Part shown: positions 36,206 through 43,433 of the stretch, one piece after another | Layout: each line of letters opens with the position of its first letter | Position numbering within the stretch: the stretch's first letter is position 1 | NCBI GenBank assembly: GCA_937139475.1 | Contig: CAKZQF010000222.1 | Coordinates: forward strand, 21,363 to 85,362 | DNA length: 64,000 nucleotides | From: an uncultured Gammaproteobacteria bacterium | GTDB taxonomy: Bacteria; Pseudomonadota; Gammaproteobacteria; Enterobacterales; Psychrobiaceae | Reading direction: 5' to 3' | The notes under the pieces: generated by a model | Told to the model about the DNA's origin: nothing | The model's input: only the letters and a program-made list of their open reading frames with translations | Database searches by the model: none | Made by a program: the position numbers and the translations under genes

Positions 36206-36255
36206 TGTTCCGTATTTGGAATTGTTATTCCGTCAAGTGTTCTGCATCGAGAACA
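36206..36255. promoter_or_regulatory. candidate repressor operators in the divergent control region
   Basis: Two 18-bp sites with 6-bp half-sites and 6-bp spacers: TGTTCC-N6-GGAATT at 36206-36223 (imperfect) and a perfect TGTTCT-N6-AGAACA at 36238-36255, 32 bp apart centre to centre. A third, shorter repeat GGAAT-N4-ATTCC is at 36218-36231. The arrangement between two divergent regulators is that of phage operators; the binding protein is inferred to be the neighbouring repressor. Confidence 0.65.
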
Positions 36256-36314
36256 TTTGGGCGCGTATCGTCTCACCGAAGCGCAACTGTTAATAGTGCC
36301 ACGAGGGAACCGTT

Positions 36315-36644
36315 ATGTCGATAGCTCATGGAACGAATATAGAGGCTAAACCTATGAATATGAACGAAAACGAAACACCAATAAATCAAACGCTTATTAA
36401 CCCATTAGGCATTGAACGTAACTTGCGTATGAAAGAAGTGATTGAGGCTGTTGGTCTATCTCGCGCCACAATTTACCGAATGATGGGAGTCTTTAAATTT
36501 CCGCTAGCAGTAAAGGTGTCTTTGTCGCTAGTTGGTTGGAAAGCTGCTGAGCTCAGAGAGTATATGCAATTGGGCCCAGATGGTTGGTACGAAAAATACG
36601 GCAAGCAGCAAGAAGCCGAAAAACTTAAACGCCAGCAAGCATAA
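36315..36644 (+). CDS. AlpA-like DNA-binding regulator
   Basis: 109 residues. The central segment LRMKEVIEAVGLSRATIYRMMGVFKFPLAVKVSLSLVGWKAAELREYM is the AlpA / prophage MerR-like helix-turn-helix. AlpA proteins activate excision or early genes in P4-like elements. GAGGG lies ahead of the ATG. First gene rightward from the repressor operators, thus probably the early regulator or excisionase. Confidence 0.85.
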   Translation: MSIAHGTNIEAKPMNMNENETPINQTLINPLGIERNLRMKEVIEAVGLSRATIYRMMGVFKFPLAVKVSLSLVGWKAAELREYMQLGPDGWYEKYGKQQEAEKLKRQQA

Positions 36645-36732
36645 GCCTTGGCAAGATATAACCAATAATTCGCAATTTACTGAGTTGTAGAAAAATTACC
36701 AAAATGAACATTAATAGCAAGGAAGTAGCAGC

Positions 36733-36960
36733 ATGTTAAACCCTATTCATCAGATAAATTTGGAAGTCGCAAGCCATGACGATGCTTGTCATATGCTTTT
36801 TGCATTGGTCGAAGAGTGTAAGCGCTCGATAGCGGTCGCTAAATATAACAGAAATGATAAACCCACCCATGCACGCTACTTAAACCGAGCCAGTACATTG
36901 AGAAAGGCATGCAATAAAATAAGAAGTGAAATGCACCTTTTAATCAGTGTGGGGGGCTAG
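36733..36960 (+). CDS. small element protein, 75 residues
   Basis: 75 residues, basic and helical, with no known motif. Followed 2 bp later by the next gene, so part of a small operon with the zinc-finger-like protein. GGAAG precedes the ATG. No function assigned. Confidence 0.65.
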   Translation: MLNPIHQINLEVASHDDACHMLFALVEECKRSIAVAKYNRNDKPTHARYLNRASTLRKACNKIRSEMHLLISVGG

Positions 36961-36962
36961 TC

Positions 36963-37421
36963 ATGATTAACCATACTTATGCTGTTACACACGAAGGGCT
37001 TTTGGATGTTGCTAGTGGTAGCTGCAAGTTATCGTTGGCCGCTGCTCAAATGCTCAACTTAAATTTCAAGTACGAACTCTTTAAGGGGGAGCTTTTTCAT
37101 GGCGCGTGGGTGCTTGTGGAATTAGTGAAAGACGATAGTTCAGAGAATTGTGAGCTAGCTGGTTTTAGGCACAAAGTGATTAAAGAGCATACACAAGCCA
37201 TGAATAGCCAGTTGATAGCGTGTAATGCTTGTGAAAAAAATACAATACAAAAAGTCACGTGCTGGTTTGACGAAGAGCAAACAAAACCGTCTATCTCACA
37301 TTGTACTGATTGCGGTAGTGAAGTAGCCCATAAGTCACGCTGGTTTAGTAATGGAGTAGCTAGTTTCGGGAGATTTTTAACCGCCTGTGTTTATGGTGTC
37401 ATGGGGAGGGTGGCGCAATGA
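36963..37421 (+). CDS. zinc-ribbon-like element protein
   Basis: 152 residues. Two CxxC knuckles (C87-x2-C90 and C114-x2-C117) suggest a zinc ribbon. The C-terminus ends with a hydrophobic stretch (FGRFLTACVYGVMG). Lies in the operon upstream of the replication gene. Unknown function. Confidence 0.65.
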   Translation: MINHTYAVTHEGLLDVASGSCKLSLAAAQMLNLNFKYELFKGELFHGAWVLVELVKDDSSENCELAGFRHKVIKEHTQAMNSQLIACNACEKNTIQKVTCWFDEEQTKPSISHCTDCGSEVAHKSRWFSNGVASFGRFLTACVYGVMGRVAQ

Positions 37422-37487
37422 TAAATTCAGCCAAGATAAAGTTAAATACTTATAATAATGTAACTAATTCAAACGAAAGGATTAGTT

Positions 37488-37844
37488 ATGGACAAGAAGT
37501 TACTCAAAATAAGAGCAAAAGAATACCTAGCAACAATGGGCGCTACGCTCTCAGTTTCCAAAGAGCATCTGCCGAGAGACTATCGCGCAATGGCGTTGGG
37601 TTTCAGCAAAGGGGCGGTTTCAGGCGTTATAGTGCCAAAGGATTGGCGGAAACTATCAAATCCGTTAGAGATAAATTCATTGCCGGAACACTTACCTGCG
37701 GGGCTGATAGTCAGCTTCGAGCACCTGCAATTAAACGAGTTCATGATAATTCAGAGGTACATAAACGTAATTCAGTTCGAATCCTTAGAGAGGGTATCTG
37801 AAAATGATTGGTCTGTCCTTGATACCGAGATGCGCAACATCTAA
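37488..37844 (+). CDS. small element protein upstream of the replication gene
   Basis: 118 residues, MDKKLLKIRAKEYLATMGATL..., with AAAGGA just before the ATG. Chosen over a longer overlapping frame (37418-37801) because its composition and Shine-Dalgarno look natural. No family recognised. It ends 20 bp ahead of the rep start codon. Confidence 0.6.
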   Translation: MDKKLLKIRAKEYLATMGATLSVSKEHLPRDYRAMALGFSKGAVSGVIVPKDWRKLSNPLEINSLPEHLPAGLIVSFEHLQLNEFMIIQRYINVIQFESLERVSENDWSVLDTEMRNI

Positions 37845-37864
37845 AAATACAAAGGGCATGCATC

Positions 37865-39700
37865 ATGTCCTTTAACGCCTTAAATTTAAACAACAACGCC
37901 GACCTTGAGTCGGCTTTTTTGGGTTTCGAAGAAAATAATACTGACTTAATTCCACAAAAATTACATAACTCTCATGTGAAATTGTATGCAGGTGGTAAAT
38001 ATTTACGTTGGGGATATGACCGTTTACCTTTTGATGGCGAACACGAATTACAAAAGTTAAAAACGGCAGAGCAACTTCACCAGGCGCGCCATCTTTTAAG
38101 CCTCGCAGAGGGGAGTGAAACGAGCAAAGACTATAGGCTAGTCAAGAAGTGCAAAAGTCCGACACGGTTAGAAAAGGCCTTTGAAACGCTAGTAGAATCA
38201 AAGCGTATGCAGTCAAAAAGCGAGTTTTTCGCAAGGGCTGATACATTGGATGCCAATCACGCAGAATGGCTTAAATTGCCTCTCAGGGATCAGAGATACA
38301 CCGTTAAAAATGAAACTCACTCTATTGATTTGTTAAATGGCTTTAGAAGTCCTGCCGAAGTCGACTCAACAGTTAATGAGGAAACGGGTGAAATTACATT
38401 TAATGCCGGTGTGCGCGGTGCGGTTGCTCGAATTTATGAGCGAGAGTGGGCAAATAGCTATCGCATTCGTGTTATGGCGCAAGGCTCAGCAAGTGAACCG
38501 CCCCCTCAACAATCAGGCGATAGAGAAACAAGCCAATTGTCTCAAAAAGGCGCATCTAAAATCTTAGACTCAGGTGCTTACGTTGCTGCGGTTCGCGGTG
38601 GTTTTACTACGTTCTTAACATTGACCTTCGACAGTGAGGCGCGCCAGCGCATCGTTAACCAAGAAAATACGATAGGTAAAGAAGTTAGCCGCTTTTTTGA
38701 TGCCATCAGTAAGACTTATTTGCGCGGTTGGCAGTGTGCCGGTGAAGTGCTCAAGCATAAAAACGGTTTCGATTGTATTGGTGCCAGCGAAAAAGTAGCC
38801 CCCGTTGGCGAAGCGCTTGATTATCTTTGGGTGGCTGAAATGCCAGAAAACAAAGATGGTGAGCCAAATCCGCATTGTCATGTATTACTACGCTGGGCTG
38901 TTGAGCCGCATTTATTCCATGACTGGGCCGCAAAAATTGAAAGCCTTTGGGGTTTAGGTTTTGCCAAGCTTGAACGTATCCGCAATGCCGATGCAGCCAG
39001 TGGTTATTTGCTTAAAGCGCTTGGCTACGTAGTAAAAGGCGAATCAAAAGAGCAAGGGCAATTCAAAGGTAATCGCTACAACATCAGCAAAGCCGCACGC
39101 GCCCCAGCATGGGAGTGTTTAGCCGAATTTGAAGCACAAAATATGTGCGCCATCATCAATGAAATACGTGAGAAATGGATCCGTAAAGATAAGCCTATTC
39201 GCTCGGCAATTAACTTTACCAAGAAAAAATTAGCAAAGTATAAAGAGGCTTACAACATACAAAAAACCAAGAAAGGTCGCACCCAAGCACAACGAAACCA
39301 TACCTTAAGCAAGATGCAAAAACGCATTGCCGAATTTGAAGAATCCATCAAAGCCAATTACAAAAAATTAACTGAGCGTGGTGCGCGAGCTAACGAATAC
39401 CAGGTGACCTTTAACAGTCCTGAATTACTTGCCAAGTTTATCGGTTGGGCAAACACAAATCGTTATTGGGGAGCTGAGGTGCTTGGTGGTTGTCTGCGCG
39501 ATTACTCGTTTGAACGTCAAGCCGTCGGGGAGCTGGTAAAGCAAGCGCGTGATTACTGGAAAAGCTTTGGCGATAACCAAGAATACCAAGAAATGTTGTG
39601 GCCTCAGCGCCTTAACCAAGAATTTAATGATGAATTTGAGGGGATCTCTACAGATGAATTTTATAACGAGTATTACAACTGGCAGGAGTTGGCAGCATAG
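37865..39700 (+). CDS. HUH-endonuclease replication initiator (Rep)
   Basis: 611 residues. The rolling-circle initiator motifs are present: motif 1 TTFLTLTF, motif 2 NPHCHVLLRW (metal-binding His337 and His339), and motif 3 SGYLLKALGY with Tyr381, Lys384 and Tyr388 as candidates for the nucleophile and its partner. Upstream is AAAGGG 8 bp before the ATG. Such proteins nick a double-strand origin to start replication of phages and small plasmids. Immediately downstream lies a tandem hairpin array, a likely origin. Oddity: a terminator-like hairpin sits within codons 12-19. Confidence 0.9.
   Translation: MSFNALNLNNNADLESAFLGFEENNTDLIPQKLHNSHVKLYAGGKYLRWGYDRLPFDGEHELQKLKTAEQLHQARHLLSLAEGSETSKDYRLVKKCKSPTRLEKAFETLVESKRMQSKSEFFARADTLDANHAEWLKLPLRDQRYTVKNETHSIDLLNGFRSPAEVDSTVNEETGEITFNAGVRGAVARIYEREWANSYRIRVMAQGSASEPPPQQSGDRETSQLSQKGASKILDSGAYVAAVRGGFTTFLTLTFDSEARQRIVNQENTIGKEVSRFFDAISKTYLRGWQCAGEVLKHKNGFDCIGASEKVAPVGEALDYLWVAEMPENKDGEPNPHCHVLLRWAVEPHLFHDWAAKIESLWGLGFAKLERIRNADAASGYLLKALGYVVKGESKEQGQFKGNRYNISKAARAPAWECLAEFEAQNMCAIINEIREKWIRKDKPIRSAINFTKKKLAKYKEAYNIQKTKKGRTQAQRNHTLSKMQKRIAEFEESIKANYKKLTERGARANEYQVTFNSPELLAKFIGWANTNRYWGAEVLGGCLRDYSFERQAVGELVKQARDYWKSFGDNQEYQEMLWPQRLNQEFNDEFEGISTDEFYNEYYNWQELAA
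37898..37920 (+). terminator. intrinsic-terminator-shaped hairpin inside the rep coding start
   Basis: Perfect 6-bp GC stem GCCGAC/GTCGGC (37898-37903, 37909-37914), 5-nt loop and six T residues, ending 55 bp after the rep ATG. Either it ends the upstream operon or it works as an attenuator that active translation of rep opens. Structure is seen; role is inferred. Confidence 0.6.
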
Positions 39701-39928
39701 TTAAACCAAAGGATTTTGATGTCAGTACGAAGTTTTAGATAACGCCTTACTGATAATTTTGAAAAGAGTGAAGGCAGGCGTGGAAAGTAGCGTGATTAAG
39801 CCCTCTTCAATTTTGGAACTGTTTCCAAAAACTGATTTGAAAAATTCCAAAAATAAAAACAGCGCAAAGTGAAGCCCAGCACCAAACCGTTTCAAATTTG
39901 AGTCGGGTTCGATGGTTTAACGATAATT

Positions 39929-40258
39929 GGTTTCAGAAACGCCCACTGCCCATAATGGTTTGAGCGATAAAAGCAGGTTTCAGAAACTCCGGTAAAAAGT
40001 TTCAGAAACTACCGATAAAGCTTTGAAAAACTGGCAAAGTGCCAATTTCAGAAAGAACCACTGCCCATAGTGGTTTGAAGAATTTAAAGGGCAATAACGG
40101 AATCTCTGAAAGAAGGATTTTGAAAACATCGGTAAAGTTCTGAAAAAATAATGTGCCAGTTTCAGGAAACCACACTGCCCATAGTGGTTTGAGCGACAAA
40201 ATAAAATTTCAGAAACTCCAGTATAATAAGTTTCTGAACCAACCGATAAAGTTCTGGT
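39929..40258 (+). repeat. three-copy ~115-bp tandem repeat with hairpins (candidate replication origin)
   Basis: The core ACTGCCCATARTGGTTTGA occurs at 39945-39963, 40060-40078 and 40174-40192, spacing 115 and 114 bp. Each core folds as CCACT-GCCCAT-AGTGG or a near variant (full 7-bp stem in copy 2; mismatch in copy 1). ACCGATAAAG-type sequences follow at 40011, 40128 and 40242 in the same register, and TTTCAGAAACT-like sequences recur between them. The copies have diverged, so this is an old repeat. Position directly downstream of the HUH rep gene makes a double-strand origin or iteron cluster likely. Confidence 0.75.
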
Positions 40259-40380
40259 TTTTTGTTAAGTCACTAGCTGAATTAACCTAAAGAACAATTA
40301 AGCCTTTTGCTCTAAGAGATGGTCAATATAAGGCTTTAGCTCTAATTCACTAGCTACTACTCATCAATCACATTTCAATT

Positions 40381-40414
40381 AAGGCTAAAGCCTTAAACAA
40401 GCCTTTAGCCCCAA
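40381..40414 (+). repeat. hairpin repeat A bracketing the cassette segment (left)
   Basis: 34 bp containing GGCTAAAG and CTTTAGCC as an 8-bp inverted repeat. It aligns without gaps to 43141-43174 at 27 of 34 positions, in direct orientation. Confidence 0.6.
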
Positions 40415-40655
40415 ATACAAGCCAACCCACTCGGTTCTTGGCAGAAAACAAGCATTGCTATGGAAGTTATCAAAATTGATAAAAAGCTTGAACGCATGGG
40501 GAGCACTTAAGGTCAACGGGATTAGAGCAAGTACGAATCTTTGCCGCTAACTAACTGGCTATCTTTATTCGATATCAAAGACTTGTAATACCTTCCAAGG
40601 AAGCGTACCTTGCAAGAATAGTATAATAATCTGTTGTGTTTAAAGGGAAATTACT

Positions 40656-40823
40656 ATGTGGATATTAGTACACAAAGATCAGGCGGTAATAGGGAATTCT
40701 ATAATGAATAAGCGAGTTGTTGCCATCGCAAAAAAAGACGTGATTAAATCAAGAGATTGGACTTGTGATAAAACAACCCGATTTTTGCGTAAAGGTACCT
40801 ATAGAGGGGTAAAGCTCGAGTGA
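40656..40823 (+). CDS. 55-residue gene-cassette protein
   Basis: MWILVHKDQAVIGNSIMNKRV... ending RGVKLE. AAAGGGA is 8 bp ahead of the ATG. Its TGA lies 13 bp before the attC site, the usual position of a cassette ORF. Very basic, no known family. Too short for common gene-finding cut-offs. Confidence 0.6.
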   Translation: MWILVHKDQAVIGNSIMNKRVVAIAKKDVIKSRDWTCDKTTRFLRKGTYRGVKLE

Positions 40824-40836
40824 CTACCAAATTTAA

Positions 40837-40935
40837 ACATAACAAGTTGCTTAAACGGATGTCTTGCAGTTGGCTGTCGTTCGTTCCTCACTAATTTTAA
40901 CCAACTATTATACGCCGCTTAGCAAGGCGTTATAT
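40837..40935 (+). repeat. integron attC recombination site
   Basis: A 99-bp imperfect inverted repeat. The outer arms AACAAGTTGCTTAAACGG (40841-40858) and CCGCTTAGCAAGGCGTT (40915-40931) pair except for a few bases. An inner arm AGTTGG (40868-40873) pairs with CCAACT (40901-40906). It ends GGCGTTAT, the usual cassette boundary, with an R-prime-like GTTATAT. The shape and end sequences match chromosomal integron attC sites of marine gammaproteobacteria. No integron integrase is in the window. Confidence 0.85.
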
Positions 40936-40955
40936 TCTCTCGGAGTTTACCGTAC

Positions 40956-41345
40956 ATGGATGCATCTGTATTTACATTAATTGGTGCTTTAGGTGGCGTA
41001 TTAGTTACCCAAATAGCTAATTACTTTCTTGAAACTAAGAAAGGTGAAAATGCCAAAGTAGCAAAAAAGCTAGAATTAGACGAAACCCGAAAGCACGATC
41101 TATTCAAAGAAAGACGTTTGGCCTATACAAAGTATCTAGAAGAGTTCGATCGCTACGTTAATACACCTGACAAAGGTACTGAATCTGTAATTAGTTCTTA
41201 TTACTCGGCTTTAATTTTGGCTTCAAAAGAAACATCTGTGATTTTAATCGCATCATTAAACTTTGTATTAGACAATGAATTAGAGCCAATAATGGATTGT
41301 AAAAAAGAACTATACAATGCTATGCAAAGAGATTTGGAAATATAA
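40956..41345 (+). CDS. cassette protein: membrane anchor plus coiled coil
   Basis: 129 residues. An N-terminal hydrophobic helix (residues about 4-25, VFTLIGALGGVLVTQIANYFL) is followed by a charged coiled-coil-like helix (KKLELDETRKHDLFKERRLAYTKYLEEFDRYV). It starts 20 bp after the attC core and its TAA falls within the half attC-like sequence at 41340. Similar in design to the 179-aa protein at 43434. Unknown function; close spacing (24 bp) suggests co-expression with the HEPN gene. Confidence 0.7.
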   Translation: MDASVFTLIGALGGVLVTQIANYFLETKKGENAKVAKKLELDETRKHDLFKERRLAYTKYLEEFDRYVNTPDKGTESVISSYYSALILASKETSVILIASLNFVLDNELEPIMDCKKELYNAMQRDLEI

Positions 41346-41367
41346 CAAGGCGCTTAAGCAAGGAGTC
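41338..41367 (+). repeat. half attC-like sequence between cassette genes
   Basis: ATATAACAAGGCGCTTAAGC resembles the left arm of an attC but no right arm follows; the HEPN gene's AGGAG and ATG come directly after. It also supplies the stop codon of the preceding gene. Probably the truncated remains of an attC. Confidence 0.5.
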
Positions 41368-41369
41368 TA

Positions 41370-42161
41370 ATGAAGAACGACTATTATTGGTGGGATTTTG
41401 AAGAATCAACATTTAAAGGAGTCCTTTACGACTCTATAAATATGTATTTTCTTCATGACCACCCGTATAAGGATTGGAATGAATTTGCTGAAGCAGATCC
41501 TCATATGGCATACGCACACCTCACTTATGTTAGGTTTAACGCACTAGAGCAACAGTTTGTTGATTTAAGAGTCATTCCCCAAATGCTTGGAGTGGAAACT
41601 ATCCCTGTAAAATCCACTGTGCAAGATATAAACAGATATGATTGGCTAAAATCAATTGTTGATTTGTCTCTGTTTAGGTTTTCAAGCCTAAGGGATATTG
41701 CGTTTCATTTTGTAAATGAAGTTTTGGAACTTGAACTTCCTGATCACAAGTTAAATATAAAGCAACTGAGCAAAGTTTTAAGAAAAGATCATTCAGAGGT
41801 TCTTGAACACTTAAAAGTATTAGATAAAACAGGAGTTCCACTCCGGCAAGACCGTAATGAACGTGCGCATAAAGGTTTTTGTAATCTTTACACTGATGAT
41901 GATCAAATGTTTAAAAACATGGCGTGGGCAGAATCAGATGGCTCACAAATAAGCGGTTATGATTTGATTGCAACCTATGAAAATTCTAGAGAAAAAATAT
42001 ATAGTATTGTGGTCACAGAGGTGCAGAAAGCTCTTAACGCTAGCGTTGCTTTAGTTGATGAACTCTATAGCAATTATCGTGACAAGCATGATGCTTTGTC
42101 GTTAAATTCTAGGAGTGGTGTTTCGCGTCATTTTCATAACTACCATAGAGAAGGTAGCTAA
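41370..42161 (+). CDS. HEPN-domain protein (Cthe_2314-like)
   Basis: 263 residues. The HEPN motif Rx4H is seen in RQDRNERAHKGF (Arg-Asn-x3-His), the catalytic signature of metal-independent RNases in many toxin and defence systems. Helical context agrees with the Cthe_2314-like branch (LSLFRFSSLRDIAFHFVNEV). No minimal nucleotidyltransferase antitoxin is beside it; the small membrane coiled-coil protein upstream is the only candidate partner. AGGAG 4 bp before the ATG. RNase function is inferred from the motif. Confidence 0.8.
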   Translation: MKNDYYWWDFEESTFKGVLYDSINMYFLHDHPYKDWNEFAEADPHMAYAHLTYVRFNALEQQFVDLRVIPQMLGVETIPVKSTVQDINRYDWLKSIVDLSLFRFSSLRDIAFHFVNEVLELELPDHKLNIKQLSKVLRKDHSEVLEHLKVLDKTGVPLRQDRNERAHKGFCNLYTDDDQMFKNMAWAESDGSQISGYDLIATYENSREKIYSIVVTEVQKALNASVALVDELYSNYRDKHDALSLNSRSGVSRHFHNYHREGS

Positions 42162-42416
42162 TAAGCCCGTTAAGGCAGATTTTCAACGTAGTCACACTGG
42201 TTTCAAAAACAAAAGGCGCTACAAGTAGTGCTAGCGCAGCTCACAGCTTACGGGAGCATTAGTGTCGATACCAGAGGATGTTGGAATCTTCAAGAACGGA
42301 GCTCAGGCATAGAATTCGTGGAGAGATGCCAATCCTAAATAAGACCTTATATCGCAAATTGTTTGCGGTATTAGGCTTCTAAAAGTTAATTCATAGTTTG
42401 GAGATTTAATTACATT

Positions 42417-42989
42417 ATGGAAAATGACGAACAAAGTCGAGTGCTTAAGTTTTCACATTGGCTAGCTCGCACCCGCTTCGCCCAATTTGCCTTTTCATCT
42501 GAATTTCGAATTAGAATGTCAATTTTAACTTTTATTCTTTTCACTCATTTGTTTTATTGGGCTACAGCGTGGTATTCACCTTGGCCGTATATAATATTTA
42601 TGCTTTTTGGCTTCTGGTTTTCACAAGGTGTTTATAAGCCTTGGGCTTTAATAATTAAGCAATCCTCTCAGCCCATTTATGATTCAGCGATGTTAAAAAT
42701 TAGTGTTCCTTTTATTATCCTTAACTACATTGCTTTATTTGCCTGTCTTTACATGTTTGGAAATATTGTTGATGGTAGCGGAAATGAAATTCAAGGTACT
42801 TGGAAGCACTTTTACTTTAGTGCAGTAACTCTCACAACTTTGGGATACGGTAACATTGTTCCCAATGATACTGTTTCAGAAGTTATTGCAACCGTTCAAT
42901 CAATTATCGGTTTTATGGGGTTTGCAGTTTTTGCGGGTATTGTTGCTTCAATAGCTTTAAAAAGAGTCGAACTGCAAGATAAAAACTAA
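42417..42989 (+). CDS. two-TM potassium channel family protein
   Basis: 190 residues with hydrophobic segments at about residues 30-50, 54-68, 90-115 and 150-178. The selectivity filter TLTTLGYGNIVP sits in the pore loop, followed by the inner helix FMGFAVFAGIVASIAL. The N-terminal segments suggest four TM helices in all. Such channels pass potassium; in a mobile element a role in membrane depolarisation on phage attack is possible. The TAA overlaps a sequence like the start of an attC (CTAACAAGTCACTCAAAG). Confidence 0.88.
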   Translation: MENDEQSRVLKFSHWLARTRFAQFAFSSEFRIRMSILTFILFTHLFYWATAWYSPWPYIIFMLFGFWFSQGVYKPWALIIKQSSQPIYDSAMLKISVPFIILNYIALFACLYMFGNIVDGSGNEIQGTWKHFYFSAVTLTTLGYGNIVPNDTVSEVIATVQSIIGFMGFAVFAGIVASIALKRVELQDKN

Positions 42990-43018
42990 CAAGTCACTCA
43001 AAGGACAAATAACAGTTG
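42984..43018 (+). repeat. half attC-like sequence after the channel gene
   Basis: AACTAACAAGTCACTCAAAGG, followed by AACAGTTGG, looks like the left half of an attC and provides the channel's stop codon. A right arm is not found within 150 bp. Confidence 0.45.
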
Positions 43019-43433
43019 GTTTTTCTTCTTTGTCACGTTTTTTGTTAACGGTTCGTAACAGTTTTTATAAAATGATGTGTCAAATTCCCTATCATTCAGA
43101 CTTGGCATTTGGACAAACTCTAATCAGAGACCTAACGAGTTAAGCTAAAGCCCTAATTAGGCCTTTAGCCCTAACAGCAAACTTGTTATTGATTATTTAG
43201 ACCTAGCGACTGTAGTTTGTGTGGCAATGTTTGTAAGGTATCATACGCGGCTAGCCTAGCTGGAGACCACATTGGCTATGGTCGTGAAATCGTTGAAGAT
43301 GAGCTTTGTGTAATAAAGACTAATGCTAATAAGGATTCACAGTTCAAATCAAAAAAACTAGGCTTAAAGTTTACGGGGCTTTTACTATTGTGGCTCTTAG
43401 AAAAGTATGACAATCAGCGTGCATTGCAATTAT
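42990..43433. other. 444-bp noncoding region with hairpin repeat and ORF remnant
   Basis: Contains the half attC-like sequence, hairpin repeat B (43141-43174) and a frame at 43217-43507 starting at a TTG without a Shine-Dalgarno, which overlaps the next gene; part of it (KKLGLKFTGLLLLWLLEKYDN) looks protein-like, so it may be a gene remnant. Nothing else is seen. Confidence 0.45.
43141..43174 (+). repeat. hairpin repeat B bracketing the cassette segment (right)
   Basis: Second copy of the 34-bp sequence at 40381-40414 (27 of 34 bases), with GCTAAAG/CTTTAGC as a 7-bp inverted repeat. The two copies enclose the 55-aa, coiled-coil, HEPN and channel genes. Confidence 0.6.

Larger units (their letters stand above)
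39701..40655. other. 955-bp noncoding region between rep and the cassette segment
   Basis: No gene is seen. It holds the three-copy tandem repeat array (39929-40258) and a hairpin repeat (40381-40414), with several related sequences such as AAGCCTTTTGCTCTAA and AAGGCTTTAGCTCTAA around 40300-40346. A TATAAT occurs at 40622-40627 ahead of the 55-aa ORF, without a clear -35 partner. The likely replication origin and the junction of the cassette segment are in this region. Confidence 0.6.

Noticed and set aside
37418..37801. 127-codon frame overlapping the small element gene at 37488, starting with an ATGA overlap
   Set aside because: The start position is attractive, but the product is Arg/Ser/Asn-rich and looks like an out-of-frame reading of 37488-37844, which has a better Shine-Dalgarno and composition.
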